The position numbers were made by a program, and so were the translations under genes. Shown one piece after another: positions 1-11,090 of a DNA stretch of 64,000 nucleotides. This DNA is from Paramarasmius palmivorus (taxonomy: Eukaryota > Basidiomycota > Agaricomycetes > Agaricales > Marasmiaceae), in assembly GCA_037176845.1 (NCBI GenBank), contig JAYKXP010000145.1, positions 45,701-109,700 of the forward strand, written 5' to 3'. The notes below the pieces were generated by a model that did not search any database, had not been told where the DNA came from, and saw only the letters and a program-made list of their open reading frames with translations. Within the stretch, counting starts at the first letter, position 1, and each line of letters opens with the position of its first letter.

Positions 1-56
1 GGTATTGTATATGTTTCGGCGTTGCTCACTCAATATAATATATACCCTGTCTTGCT

Positions 57-1900
57 GTCTAGCTAGACTATGTGTTACGGATCGTCTATTACGTGCACAG
101 AGGCCCTCGCCGGCCTCTCGACGATGCTAGTGTAGTCAAACGATCGTCGTGCGGCGGATGTACGCTGTCAGCTTAATTAAACGTCAACGAGATCACGGAG
201 ACAACATCATACTATGGTTTTTTCTGGTTTTTCATTCATTTGTGGCCTGCGAGGACTTAGTTTAGTGTTATATATTGAAAATATAGTATGTACATGTGTT
301 TGAGCAGCAGGACGTCAAGCCCAGTGGGGTTTTATCTGACGCTATCCGACGCCATTTGACGCCCTTCCCATTTGTCGAATAACGTCGGACGGTGTCGAAT
401 AGCGTCCTTAAGTGGGAGTTTTCACGGACGTTATTGGACGTTATTGGACGCTACCTGATGATTTCTGACGCAGTACTAGGTATGGGCATTTCTTGGTTCT
501 AGGCTCGGTTCCCCTCAGGCTTTATTAGCGTAAAAAATAAAATATGTATTCAAGAACACACTCTAATTGCAACACATCAACGTCAACCCTACGCATTACG
601 AGTCAGCCGTGTATATACCCCACCACTGGATCCCTAACCATGCCCTATGCCCTACCATCACCAGACACCGGAATCCCTGCTCTCTACATCTCTGCTCCCA
701 GCAAAAAGTCTTCTCGTGCAATATACTGACCTTCGTAATACAATATTGTTAGGGTGATAATGCTATATGAAAGGAACCCCTAGACTCACCTAAGTTCCCC
801 AAAGTACCGGTGTCCAAAGTCGGTCCAAAGGTAGCCTACGAGTCGCATTGCAGTCAGAATTCAGAATCAAAGGACAAACGAGAATCAAAACATACCCAGA
901 GCCAGTCTTTCCTCAATTTAGAATGCGTGTCGTATGTCCTTGAGCACGGATAGGGCAGACAGAGCAGGATACAGGTTGGGTAGAGGAGATGGTGGTGGTA
1001 GGAAGGAAAGAATGGGACGTGGGAGAAAGTCTTCTCGAAGTCAGTTTGACCCTGAGTTGCACACGGACCACAGGCCCAAGAAATTTTCATCGTGAACTTG
1101 AGCTCTTACAGAACGTTAAGTGATTGTCAGCAGACGTCAGATTTTACCTGATTTCTCAGATAGCATCAGATTGCATCAGATTGCGTCGAGCGACATCTCG
1201 TTGGGCGTCAAGGGGAACATATAAAAAAACATTCCAATATTTGATGTCGCGGAGAGGGGTGACAGCGAAGCCCTCGAAGTGTCATTCCCAAAAAGGAAGG
1301 AGTTTGGCTCCGCCATCTTCCGGAAAGGACAGTCTAGCTAGACATGAGATATTGGATATCGACGAAGAAAGGAACTGATGACGGCTTCGGGCGGGATTTA
1401 CCGAGGTGATTTTCGGATCGTAAACGCATCTAGCTAGACACCAATGTGAGTCGTTCTAGCAACTTCGTGATATCCCGTGCATATTCACCTAGCTCATGAT
1501 GTAATTTGAGCCGTCTAGCTAGCCGGCAAGGTAGGTAGACTGTAACCAGGTCGCCGTACAGCCCATTGATGTGATTTTCGGATAGTAAACACGTCTAGCT
1601 AGACACCAATCATGTGAGTCTTTCTAGCAACCTTGTTATATCTCGTGCATATTTCATAGAATAAGTGAAACCACATTTTAATTGCTGGATCATGCTATAC
1701 AGGTTATACAGTCTACACTGTAGAGGGAAATGTGAGAGACGGGAGCGGTTACCATTACAGGACAGGACAGCGTCACACGTGCGCGTGAGATACCACGGGC
1801 GGCGACATATCCCAGAGGCATGTCTAACTAGACAGCTGGGTAAACACTCCCCCGCGAAGTCTAGTAAGACGTCCGGGTTGTTTAACAGGGCCGTCTAGTT
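57..1900. repeat. Dispersed palindrome GTCTAGCTAGAC with an 80-bp direct repeat
   Basis: The perfect 12-bp palindrome GTCTAGCTAGAC is at 57-68, 1332-1343 and 1593-1604. Near copies are at 1428-1439 and 1512, and weaker ones (GTCTAACTAGAC, GTCTAGTAAGAC) near 1818 and 1858. Two of them lie inside a longer imperfect direct repeat at about 1406-1485 and 1571-1653, which also shares a CACCAAT...GTGAGTC segment. The function is unknown. This could be a decayed tandem repeat or clustered binding sites. Confidence 0.6.
318..470. repeat. GACG-rich direct and inverted short repeats
   Basis: GACGTTATTG occurs twice in tandem near 431-450. The reverse complement AATAACGTC lies upstream near 378. TAGCGTC near 402 pairs with GACGCTA near 451. 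Further TGACGC and CCGACGCC units lie at the left end. The stretch can fold back on itself. It may be part of a small non-coding mobile element or a decayed minisatellite, but no clear terminal repeats or target duplication were seen. Confidence 0.5.
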
Positions 1901-1909
1901 AGGAGGGTA

Positions 1910-2575
1910 CATCCTGTGTTGAGCCTGTAAGCCTTGAGCGTAATCGGCGGTGGTTGCGGTAGAGACGAAGCAAATGGTTATAGGTGTGGGTTTGACTATC
2001 GAGTTAAAGGAGCTTGCCTCGTGCTCGATGGTGAATCAAGGCCTATGAATACGATATGAGAATGGGAAACGCGTTGAAGTGTCGGGAACGTACATTTCAT
2101 CATCAACATGGAATGTTGAGTGTTTTACTCTGAGAGATCTGGGATCAACTGTACTGCGAGGAATGTAAAAATATGTAGACATACCTGCTAAGACGCACAT
2201 GGAAGGCTAGAGCACTTTGAAGAAAGTGACATGGTGGTCAAAGCGAAACCGTTCGCCGCGGCACTTGGCTTGCTCTCCGAGTCAAACCACCTCCTTCAAC
2301 GCGTCCATGTACGTGCAAATATTTCCTACTCACCTCTTCATTCTCATACCTTCCAATAGTGAAACAAAATCGACTTCAATTACCACCCGAGACGTTGCAC
2401 GATTTGTGGGTTTTGGTATGTACGCTACTCAGTCAACGTTTTTTCGTCGTCGCTCATTCCTCCTCCTGCGCAAGTACATGCCTGATTCATCGGTTGATTT
2501 AGCTGCACACTGTGGACGTTGGGGATGTAGTATTCTTGTCGAATGCCTGTGCGACTGTAAAACATGTAAATAGTT
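1910..2575 (+). pseudogene. Gamma-type block 1, fragment
   Basis: Aligns by eye with the gamma blocks at 25.6 and 40.9 kb, including the upstream stretch with GGAATGTAAAAATATG and the core near 2250-2308. A + strand intron with the family pattern runs 2309-2359 (GTACGTGC ... CCAATAG), and a second donor, GTATGTAC, starts at 2416. Homology fades after about 2575, so the downstream part found in the other gamma blocks is missing or too diverged. The product is unknown. The exon frames do not join into a long protein. Confidence 0.5.
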
Positions 2576-4189
2576 TGGCTCATTCGCTCAAGAGACCGCA
2601 TCGAGTGTCTGGTATTCATGACTCGTGATGATAGCACATCTGCGCACGCGATCATGCGGGAGAGCCGAGGCGATATAGGTGGTGGTATCACTGAACGAGA
2701 TCTGGCGTAACTGTACGAGTAGAGTGCGAGCCAATGGTTGTCATGTGCATCTTCATACGTATACTATCACCACTGAAATGGCTCCATATAAAAGATAGGT
2801 TTATATAGAAATCAAACCTTTTGTACACTCTCTCCTAGAAGAATAACCTGTTCCCCGCGTCGTACTTGATCCGCAACCATCGAGCCTAAGCATCCGAACC
2901 ATCAGCTCCCCAACAAACCAAGTTCAACAAAACACCACTCACGTTGTATCGACTGCTCCGCACTCGGTAAAACTACCATTCCCTTGTCCGTGTCCTTCGT
3001 ATCCTTCAACCTCTTCAACACTCTTTGGATCCATCCATTTTCCAACGACCTCTTCCGCAACTCGTTTATGCATTCTTGCACTGGTTTCGGTGAACGTCCC
3101 ACCAGTGTTTATAGACACGGGTTTTGCATGCGTGACAAAGAATTTTGGCTTGGGGTGTTGATGATGTGGGTTTCCGCCTAGTTGTGATATGCTTCTAGAG
3201 GTAATATGTACCGCTGGCAGAAGCAGTGGGTTTGGTCGAGCCGATGGTTGATATGACGGGGTGGTGCTGGTTCTTGAGCGTTATAAAGAGCGTCGGCTTT
3301 GCCCGAAGTTTATGGAATGTAGCAGTCAAGGTGGCCGACGCCGCTTTGACCAGAACGTGATTAATGCGACTTGCTTTGTTGAAAACGATTGTGTTTGGCG
3401 ATATCAATGTTGCAAAAACCTTCAAAAGGAAAAGTATTAGCTTTACTTGTTGTTATGGAGAAGATATTGTTTTCTTACACAGCCGTCCTGCCTGACGCTT
3501 GGACATGATCCATGACCTCCAAATTTAGTAAAGGTTTGACGCTTTGACCGTCGAACTGACGGATGCTCTGCCACCATGTAGAAGTTCAACTCAGTCAGGA
3601 CGAACAGCGGTTCATGCTGTCTTGACGTCGATGTTCAATCTCCCTTGCGCTGCTATCCTTCAAGGCTGGCGATGCCTGTAGGATATTGGCGGTATGAGAC
3701 ACGTAGAACAACTGAAAATGACGATGAATACTAACCTGGTCAGGAAATGGCGCCAGCATTCGTGGTGAATCCACTAGGACAATGCCAATACCAGAAACCG
3801 AGCCTCTGGCTCCCGCGTTAGATCTTGAGAGTCGGACTAGGCATGATCCATGATCCAGGACCAACACCTAGCACCAATCCGATCTCGCATGTCGTGCCCG
3901 AGACCTCTACATCCACAGCAATATCGACGATACACCGACCATTGAATGACTCGTTCCGAAGATCCTCAAGGCTAGGACAAGTGACGGGAAATGGTCGGTG
4001 AGTTGGATGTCACGCTCTCAAGCCGGTGTTGGCTGAGCAGCTTGTGTTTTGGTGCTGCAATGTGGGACGTGTTGCTCAGGAAGGGTTCGTGGGGTTCGTT
4101 GATCCGGCTGAGAGGTAGAAGCTAACGATGCCGCTGTAGAAAAACGTATGTCAGCGAACACGTCGAAAAAAAGGTGAAAAACGGCCAGT
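2576..4189. other. Unassigned stretch between gamma1 and alpha1
   Basis: No homology to other parts of the window was seen. Two minus-strand open frames, 3102-2902 (66 residues, Lys/Arg-rich and helical-looking) and 3425-3195 (76 residues), have protein-like composition and could be exons of one minus-strand gene. I cannot join them with confident splice sites and recognise no domain. The remainder (about 3430-4189) shows nothing supportable. Confidence 0.3.
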
Positions 4190-6990
4190 GCTTACCGAGA
4201 GTATAGCGCTGTGAGCCCCGGTGTCCACCAATAAAAGTCAATTCCAGCGTGTTCTGGTGCTCGTGAAACCTCTTTCACTGAGGTTGGAATGCACGAGGAA
4301 AGATTGGGGGCTAAACCGAATAGCGGTATAGTAATCGATGCCAAAATGCCAAACGCGGTGGTAAGATGGATAAGGCTCGGGGAAAGCGTTATGGAGTCCA
4401 TAATAATGGAGGTGATCCAGCAGGAACTTGCACGACGGGGTTTTGAGCGTGCGTGTTGCATTGAGAATGGATCGTGGGCTATGGATGTATTGGGTGCAGG
4501 AGTGAAGCTGCAACCCAAGTTGAATGTATTCGTGGTTATGTCGTAGAGCATCGGCTACTTGAGGTGACTAGGAGTGAGGTTGTAGCCGTGTCGAATAATA
4601 TGATAGAGCAGGGAGATGCAGCGGAAAAAGGTGTAAGCGTGGATTTGGACCTGTATCTGTGCAAGAGGAGGGACGAGAAGGAACACGTTGCTGATACATT
4701 AGAAAAGATGTTTGCAGCCCAATTAGAGTCTTCGGAGGCGTAGCGTTCGGTGGAGAAGGAAAAGTGTGATGGTGGTCGAGGCGCAAGCGTGTGTGTTTGC
4801 CTCCGGCGCTTCCTTTCCTCAAAACGACCACCTTGTTCAACGGCGTTCATCTCTGTGGGCCTACAAAGGTCCGTTCAAACGTTCTCTGCGTATCATTCCT
4901 GGAAGTAATATACCTCCTAATAGCTCAGCAAAATCAAGTTCAAGAAACACCTCAAGAAAGAATCATCTACGGCACGACGGTATGTACGCTACTCTCGACG
5001 TTTTTCATCATCGCTCATAGCTCCTCCAAGCCAAATACAAGATCAAAATGCCAGCTGTACCCCCGAAGATGTACTCCTGTCCATGGAACACCGAATACCT
5101 TCCTATTAACTCTCAAATACGCTCCCGACACTACATTCCCAGTCACTCCAATTCAAAACTCCTATAGTGCCGTGCTGATCAACCTTAACTGCCTCGAATA
5201 TGCTGCAATTCCCCTCCTCTTGTGACATGGGTTATACGCGTCCTCCCACTGGCAATACAACGCGTCCAGCGACCTGTACTTTACCCCCGCATCCTAGCCC
5301 TCATGTTGCACCTATCCCGTCCCCACCTCTCCAGCACCTCTCCAGATTCCGCAAAATGAACGTCTCCATGACGCTCTTGACATCCTTCCTCGCCTCTTAC
5401 ATCACCCAGCCTCTTATAATAACAATGTGAATCTCCTCAATACCAACGCACCCTGTGCGACCAGCAACCGGCGACAGGTCCGGTTTTTCTCTGCCCAGCT
5501 ATCGAGCCCGACTACATTCCATCGAGTCGCAGAGATAGCGACGAGAGGCTCATGGATGTGGAATCGATGATTGAATTGGATTTTTGCTGGTGATACCTTA
5601 CAACACAGAGTGAGTGCTCTCGATCTCTTGCTTTTGGGATGCAACTTACTGACATCCTATCACCTATAGTAGTGTCGACAACCTCTCAGCGGCAGGTTCA
5701 GCCTGTCAATTAGCGCGGCAAACTTCAAAATAACGTTCCCGCACATCCGCCTTCCTCGACACGCAAACATCTCAGTTTGGCAGCAACACCCCACTCTCCA
5801 CCATTCTCCCGCCCCAGGGCCCTACTCTTCCTACTCCCATACTCCAAGCCTATTCCCATGAGCTGCCTGAAGACTCACTGGTTGTTCTACCAACCGACGC
5901 CTCCATTGTCCCTTCTTCGGCTCCGCACATCGACACCCCCAGCTCCACCTTCTCTCGAGCCAGAGCTCCAACTTTCTTCGCTCGTGAGACCTACCCAGTG
6001 AATGAGGTCGTTTGGTCATCTGCGCCAAGTTCACGGAGAGATACAGGTGGCTGTCATCATCAGCATGACACATCGTGGGGATGTCGTTCGGGCACCCCTT
6101 GGACGCCTCCTACGCCCACATTGGAGGAGATGAGGAGAGGTACGCTGATTCGGGCTCGGATGAAGGAAAAGAAACGGTGTAATGAGCTACGGAGAAAAGC
6201 TGGGAAGCGCTAACTATTCTCACCGTCTCGGTGGGTATTCTCTTTCTTCTGTTCTACTACCGATTGATGTTGATATTCTTTTGCGTACAGCAGTGGTCAG
6301 CCTAGATCGCACAGAACATCGAGCGGCACGATAGATTCCTCACTACCGCTCCTAAAAACACCTGCCGCCTTCCGGGTATTATACACAAATCGAAATTGGC
6401 GCTTCCAGTCCTGGATACGACTATGTATACGGGTGATCATGATGCTATAGCATATCAGGAAATTTGTGCTATCCATTCAATGATACGTATCTTACATGTA
6501 CACGCTGCATACCTTCCTCGTCAACTCTAAGCTCCTGTACCTCTACTTAGTACTACGCCGTCGGACAGTTCTTCGGTATATACATGTCCACGTCATCCTA
6601 TGAAATGTAACGGTGGCTCTTTGACTTTGGCGAGAGCTTGTAAAGCGTCACTATGTAGATCATATGTATCGCATTGTCCATATGCAGTAAGGGTCCTTCC
6701 CAAAATGGAAGGAACTCGGGAAAGGTATATCTGCGCCTTGGTTGATGTAGGAGCTTTCAACGTCGCTCTAGAACGGTATGAGCAATTTGATAACAACCAG
6801 CTTGTATATCTCAGCGACTTACTGAGCTTGTTGACCCTTTCTTCCAAGGATCTGCCGAGTCTGATCTCCACCTCCAACCGACCAAATACCAACTCGACGC
6901 CCATCCCAGTCGCACGTCGTTATAGTACCAGAGCTCGGCTACCCGATAGCTTCAGAACTCGAACGTTGGAGGATGCATAGATCTGTACCG
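4190..6990 (+). pseudogene. Alpha-type block 1, degenerate multi-exon gene relic
   Basis: The conserved core is at 4766-4868. It is followed by a + strand intron 4869-4923 (GTCCGTTC ... CTAATAG), a short exon of 56 bp encoding a Gln-rich peptide related to the other blocks (AQQNQVQ), and a second 41-bp intron 4980-5020 (GTATGTAC ... CTCATAG). Later conserved introns include one near 6231-6290. Relative to alpha2, one extra base near 4845 shifts exon 1, and the third exon soon hits stops. Conserved intron positions argue for an ancestral + strand gene. The block also carries minus-strand open frames upstream (4551-4192, with a hydrophobic stretch), which may belong to a divergent partner. No domain was recognised. 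Confidence 0.45.
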
Positions 6991-7039
6991 TGGTTGAAAG
7001 TTGTACGGGATATTGGGTGATCATTGAATCCCGGGGAAT

Positions 7040-10000
7040 GCGAGAAAATTCACAGCTGTGACTCGGACGGGGTGTTTTTATAGTTCAGGTTTGGGGACAG
7101 GACTACCGAAGCGTTGGGTTGTAGATTTGGGGTACTGGTGTCGGTCGGGCGGAGGTAAATCAATTCCAGGATGATTCTTCTGGCGAGAGTAAATTGGGAG
7201 TAGAGGCAGGGTAGAGCAGTATAGTAGGCAGGAGGCACGGTAGAGCTCGCGAGGGTGTTGTTGGTTGTAGAGTTGTAATTTTGAGACGGGCGTGTTGAGT
7301 ACTTTGCGGCCGAGCTTTAGATGGTGTGAAGCTTAAGGATATGAGAGCGGGAATCGAGTTGGAGCCTTGGAAACACACCTTTTCATAGTCATTCATCCAG
7401 CGAAATCTCTCCTGTGGGTACCGAGACAGGTTGGAGTATCGAGGTCGCAGGCATGACGCGTGGTTTTATCCTAAGAGATGGGTTGAGCGTACAGCAAGGG
7501 TTGTAGGATGAGGAATATGTACCTGTTTTCATTGTGGAGAAGAGGCGGGGATGCCGAATTGAATCCTTGGAGCAGTATTCGATGGGTGAGGAAAAGGATG
7601 GTGGTAGTGGTCAAGGTGTAAGCGTTTCGCCGCGCCGGCACTTTTCTGCTCAAAGCGACCACCTCGTTCAATGGGTGTTTGTCTCTGCAAGCCTATAGAG
7701 GTATGTTCAACTGTTTTCTTTGCGTCGTTATTTGATCTGATATACCTTTTCAGCATCATAGAAGGATCGACTCCAATTCGGAATCATCCAAGGCACGACA
7801 TTGGATTTCTGGTATGTACGCTACTCTACGTTTTTTCATCATCACTCATAGCTCCTCCTAGGCAAATACAAGCCCAGAACGCTATATATACCTCTGAAGA
7901 TGGTCTTATTCTCCATCACCGTTCTCAAACACGTCCCTCGACATTATCCCGACCCGATTTCTAATTCCTCTGGACTCAAACCACTACAGTACCCTCAACA
8001 CAATCCCAGCCAACGAGACTAGCCCCAAGTTGCGTTACCCACGCGACATAGGCTCTGCACTTCTCATTATTGCCTCCCACTCCCATTACAACGCGTCCGG
8101 TCGCCTGTGCTCTACATCCTACGCCACACGTTTCCTGTCCCTAGCTCTCACAACTCCGCAGGACAAGCTTCTTGACGACACTCCGACCTCGCTTCTCGTA
8201 TATTGCCCTCGTACCGCAACCATGTCTTCCCATGAGCACTACGAGTTCCGCCCGCTCCCTTTGCTCGCGCCCACTATCGGCTCTTGCGTCGTCCATTTTA
8301 CGAGGTCTTGAACGTGCTCATAGCGATAATGTGGCGACGATAGGCCTATATGAAAAGACCAGCGTGGTGGAGTAGATGGTTGATCTGGGTTTTGTTAGTT
8401 CTACTGTGCAACACCCAGGGTAAGTACTCGCCGTTCCTCGATCTCTGAACACGCCTTACTGATACCATATCAGCTATAGCGGTATCTACATCCTCACAGA
8501 GTACCGGCCTTGGATTCTTAGTCAACTCGGCAAAGTCAGGACCAACATTTCTCGTTGCCATGTTGTCACGCCGGTACACCGCACCTATTTCCTCGTCCGG
8601 CAGCGGCAGTAAAGCCTCCACCCTCATCCTATCTCGCAATCCGACCCTTTCCCATATCCTCCAAATTCGTACCCCCAAGCTGAGAGCTTGGGCTAGCTTA
8701 CAGAGTCATCCTAGCCATCTAGGCCGCTTAAAGAGCCCTGGATGTAGATGTGGGTGCTTGCCTCACTACGTCGTCAAGGAATTTGGCCTGAGAGTGGTGA
8801 TCTAGGTGTTATATCCACATCAAGTTCCAATCCACGAGCCCAAGGGTCTGGTTTCCGTGCTGGTGTTCTCGTGGAAGGGTTTGACCTTCACCTCGATCCC
8901 GGATTCATCCTAGGTGTCGTCGTTCCTTCGAGGACTTAATGTTGAAGCTTCGACTAGCCCCGAGGTGTCGATACCTATCACGTATCCGGAACTTTGCCGC
9001 CAGAACGGCAGGTTTCGACACGGCGAAAATCCAGCAAATTGATCCTTCCTTTGGCTCGACGGCATCTGGATATCGTATTCGTCTGTGAAGGATGGCATAT
9101 TGGGTGCATGTCAGGTTTAGAAAGACCGGTTCAGAACGTTTGGGATGAGCTTCGTCGCTGGTAGTGGCTCGCTGATGCGAATGAATGTCTTTGGTACGTC
9201 TTGGTAATTCTCCGCATGACGCTTCTTTTTCGCTGACACTTGTGTTTAGCGCAAGGCCATAGAACGATCAACAACTCCCACCGATAGATAGGTGCCATAT
9301 CGACGGATGTGATGTCTCGAGCTCTAGGTCTTGACCAGGAAACACCACCTAGTTCGAGAAGAGGTAAAAGCTCAAGAGAAGAATCCGAAGATGTACAGCA
9401 TTTCAACGCGAAATCGGTACATCTGCTCCTCTTGTTGTATCTCTTTCGTTACTGATACCTCATTGTTTCAACTAGCATGGCACTAGACAACGATTTTCAT
9501 CAACGCAAAGCGAAGACATCAGATTTGGAACTCATGCGCATATCGAACAATGTGGGATCGGGTTGGTGGTGTACGTGCAGTTGAAGGTAAACATGCATAT
9601 GTGTGGTAGCCTATTTCGCTGAACTCGCTCTCAGGATGCGGAACTTTTGTTAGCGGGAATGATTATGGCTCGAGGCTCAAGCGTTCAACCCGGTCGGTAA
9701 GTTCTTCCTATCTACTATTGTTCTGCAGCTCATACTCGTCGTCCGGCAGGAACTCAGGCAAAAGATTTCAGGATTGGGTTTGCTACCCTTGCATGATGAT
9801 TCACGGCGACGCCGGTTCCTCAACGCTCCAACGCCCACATGAACTCTGAACGATACCTTTGCCTTGAAGGTGCCATGTCGGAATGGGATTTGTAGGTGTT
9901 ACCTTACTCAAGTCTTTCATGAGCTAACACTTGCGTTCTTCTAGGTATAGCATCCAACGATACGCATGGCGTTTGACGGTTTGGGTGCCTTCCGTTGCAC

Positions 10001-11085
10001 TAAGTGGAGACATCGATAGACGACTTCATACCAAACCACCGTATCGTCGCTCGCACCAGCCATCAATATAGGCTCCTACCAAGGTCGCGAAACTGCGGAG
10101 ACAGGTGTCGGAATCAGCAAGAGAAACCAGGATGCCCAATGGCGTTTTGGATTCACATCCAAGGTTGATTTGGGGATGGTAAGCAGGCCTCATATCGACA
10201 AGATCTATTCTGTTAACCTCCTCTTGCATCATCCTAGCTTTAACATGCCCGGATAATAGGTGGTCCCGTTCCATCCGACAAGCTCCAGAAAGTGCTTCGC
10301 GCAAAAGGCTGCCAGTGGCCCGTTATGATCCAGTGATGCAACCTTCTTCAGTCTGAGCGATCGCTCGGGGTCTTTACATTCGGTTCTGCAGTCGGAATGG
10401 ACCGAGTCCCCGACATCCGGATAACAAATGCGTCTCTAACCAGTCGACCAGCCTAACAAAACCGTACTGTGGGCAAGTCGAAATACCTAAACGATCCAAG
10501 GTGTCCCAACTGGGTGTTCAAGAGCACCGTGAGCTTCGATAATTGCAGTCCTGCTTGGACATAGAAGCTGGGTTGGTTTGGATGGAGCTCAGAGTCGCCT
10601 TGCATGCTTCAGTTCACATAAAATCGCGAGGTGAGAACTCTGATTACCGTTTCTCCAAACTTTCCACTAATGGTGTGCTGCCTGTAACAGCAATGGTCCT
10701 CGATTGTTCAAGAACGCAATGTCAGCTCCGAGTTCGATCGCCTTCCTTGCATTGGTCAGGGCTGGCGTACATACCATCTGAACTAGACTTCCGTATGCTA
10801 AGTCAAGGTGTTCCCCGCCACCTATTTGCTTTGACCATGCCTACTAGGGATGCAGTTTGCCCCCGTTCTCGACACGGTGACCCCAGATCTTGAGGCGCTT
10901 ATTCAAAGCTATGCACAGACGCTGCGAATGTCATTTGTCCTGTTCGCCATGCGGCATGACTCACCTCAACTTAGTTCCAATCGATATCATGCTATTCTCG
11001 CGTTCAATGTCCGACTGCTGTGTAGGAACAGCCTCAGGATGAACATGCGTTCTACACACTGGCACACCTTAACCCTCAACCACCT
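7040..11085 (+). pseudogene. Delta-type block in unit 1, upstream of epsilonA
   Basis: Core 7600-7700, + strand introns 7701-7753 (GTATGTTC ... TTTTCAG) and 7812-7851 (GTATGTAC ... CTCATAG). Further family introns lie near 8421-8479, 9196-9249 and 9695-9728. The downstream exon near 10021-10250 contains a stretch matching the delta blocks at 30.5 and 45.7 kb (KRNQDAQWRFGF). Frames are interrupted repeatedly, so it is called a relic. The upstream part (7040-7600) has minus-strand splice signals, including a minus intron at 7522-7471. No known domain was found. It lies directly 5' of epsilonA, with no obvious promoter boundary. Confidence 0.45.
10203..10207 (+). other. Unoccupied target site of the copia element (copy A)
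   Basis: The sequence GACAAGATCTATTCTGTTAA here is the uninterrupted counterpart of the copia insertion in unit 3, where ATCTA is duplicated on both sides of the element. The same empty site is at 30677-30681 in unit 2. This dates the insertion after the segmental duplication. Confidence 0.85.
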
Positions 11086-11090
11086 TCCAC

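Larger units (their letters stand above)
1..1909. other. Left flank without a supportable gene
   Basis: No open frame here has a recognisable product or a family-like intron pattern. The stretch holds short repeated motifs, described separately: GACG-rich repeats near 318-470, recurrent GTCTAGCTAGAC palindromes, and an 80-bp direct repeat. Two short overlapping + strand frames near 544-752 look like chance. The composition and the absence of array blocks place it outside the tandem array that begins near 1.91 kb. Confidence 0.6.
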
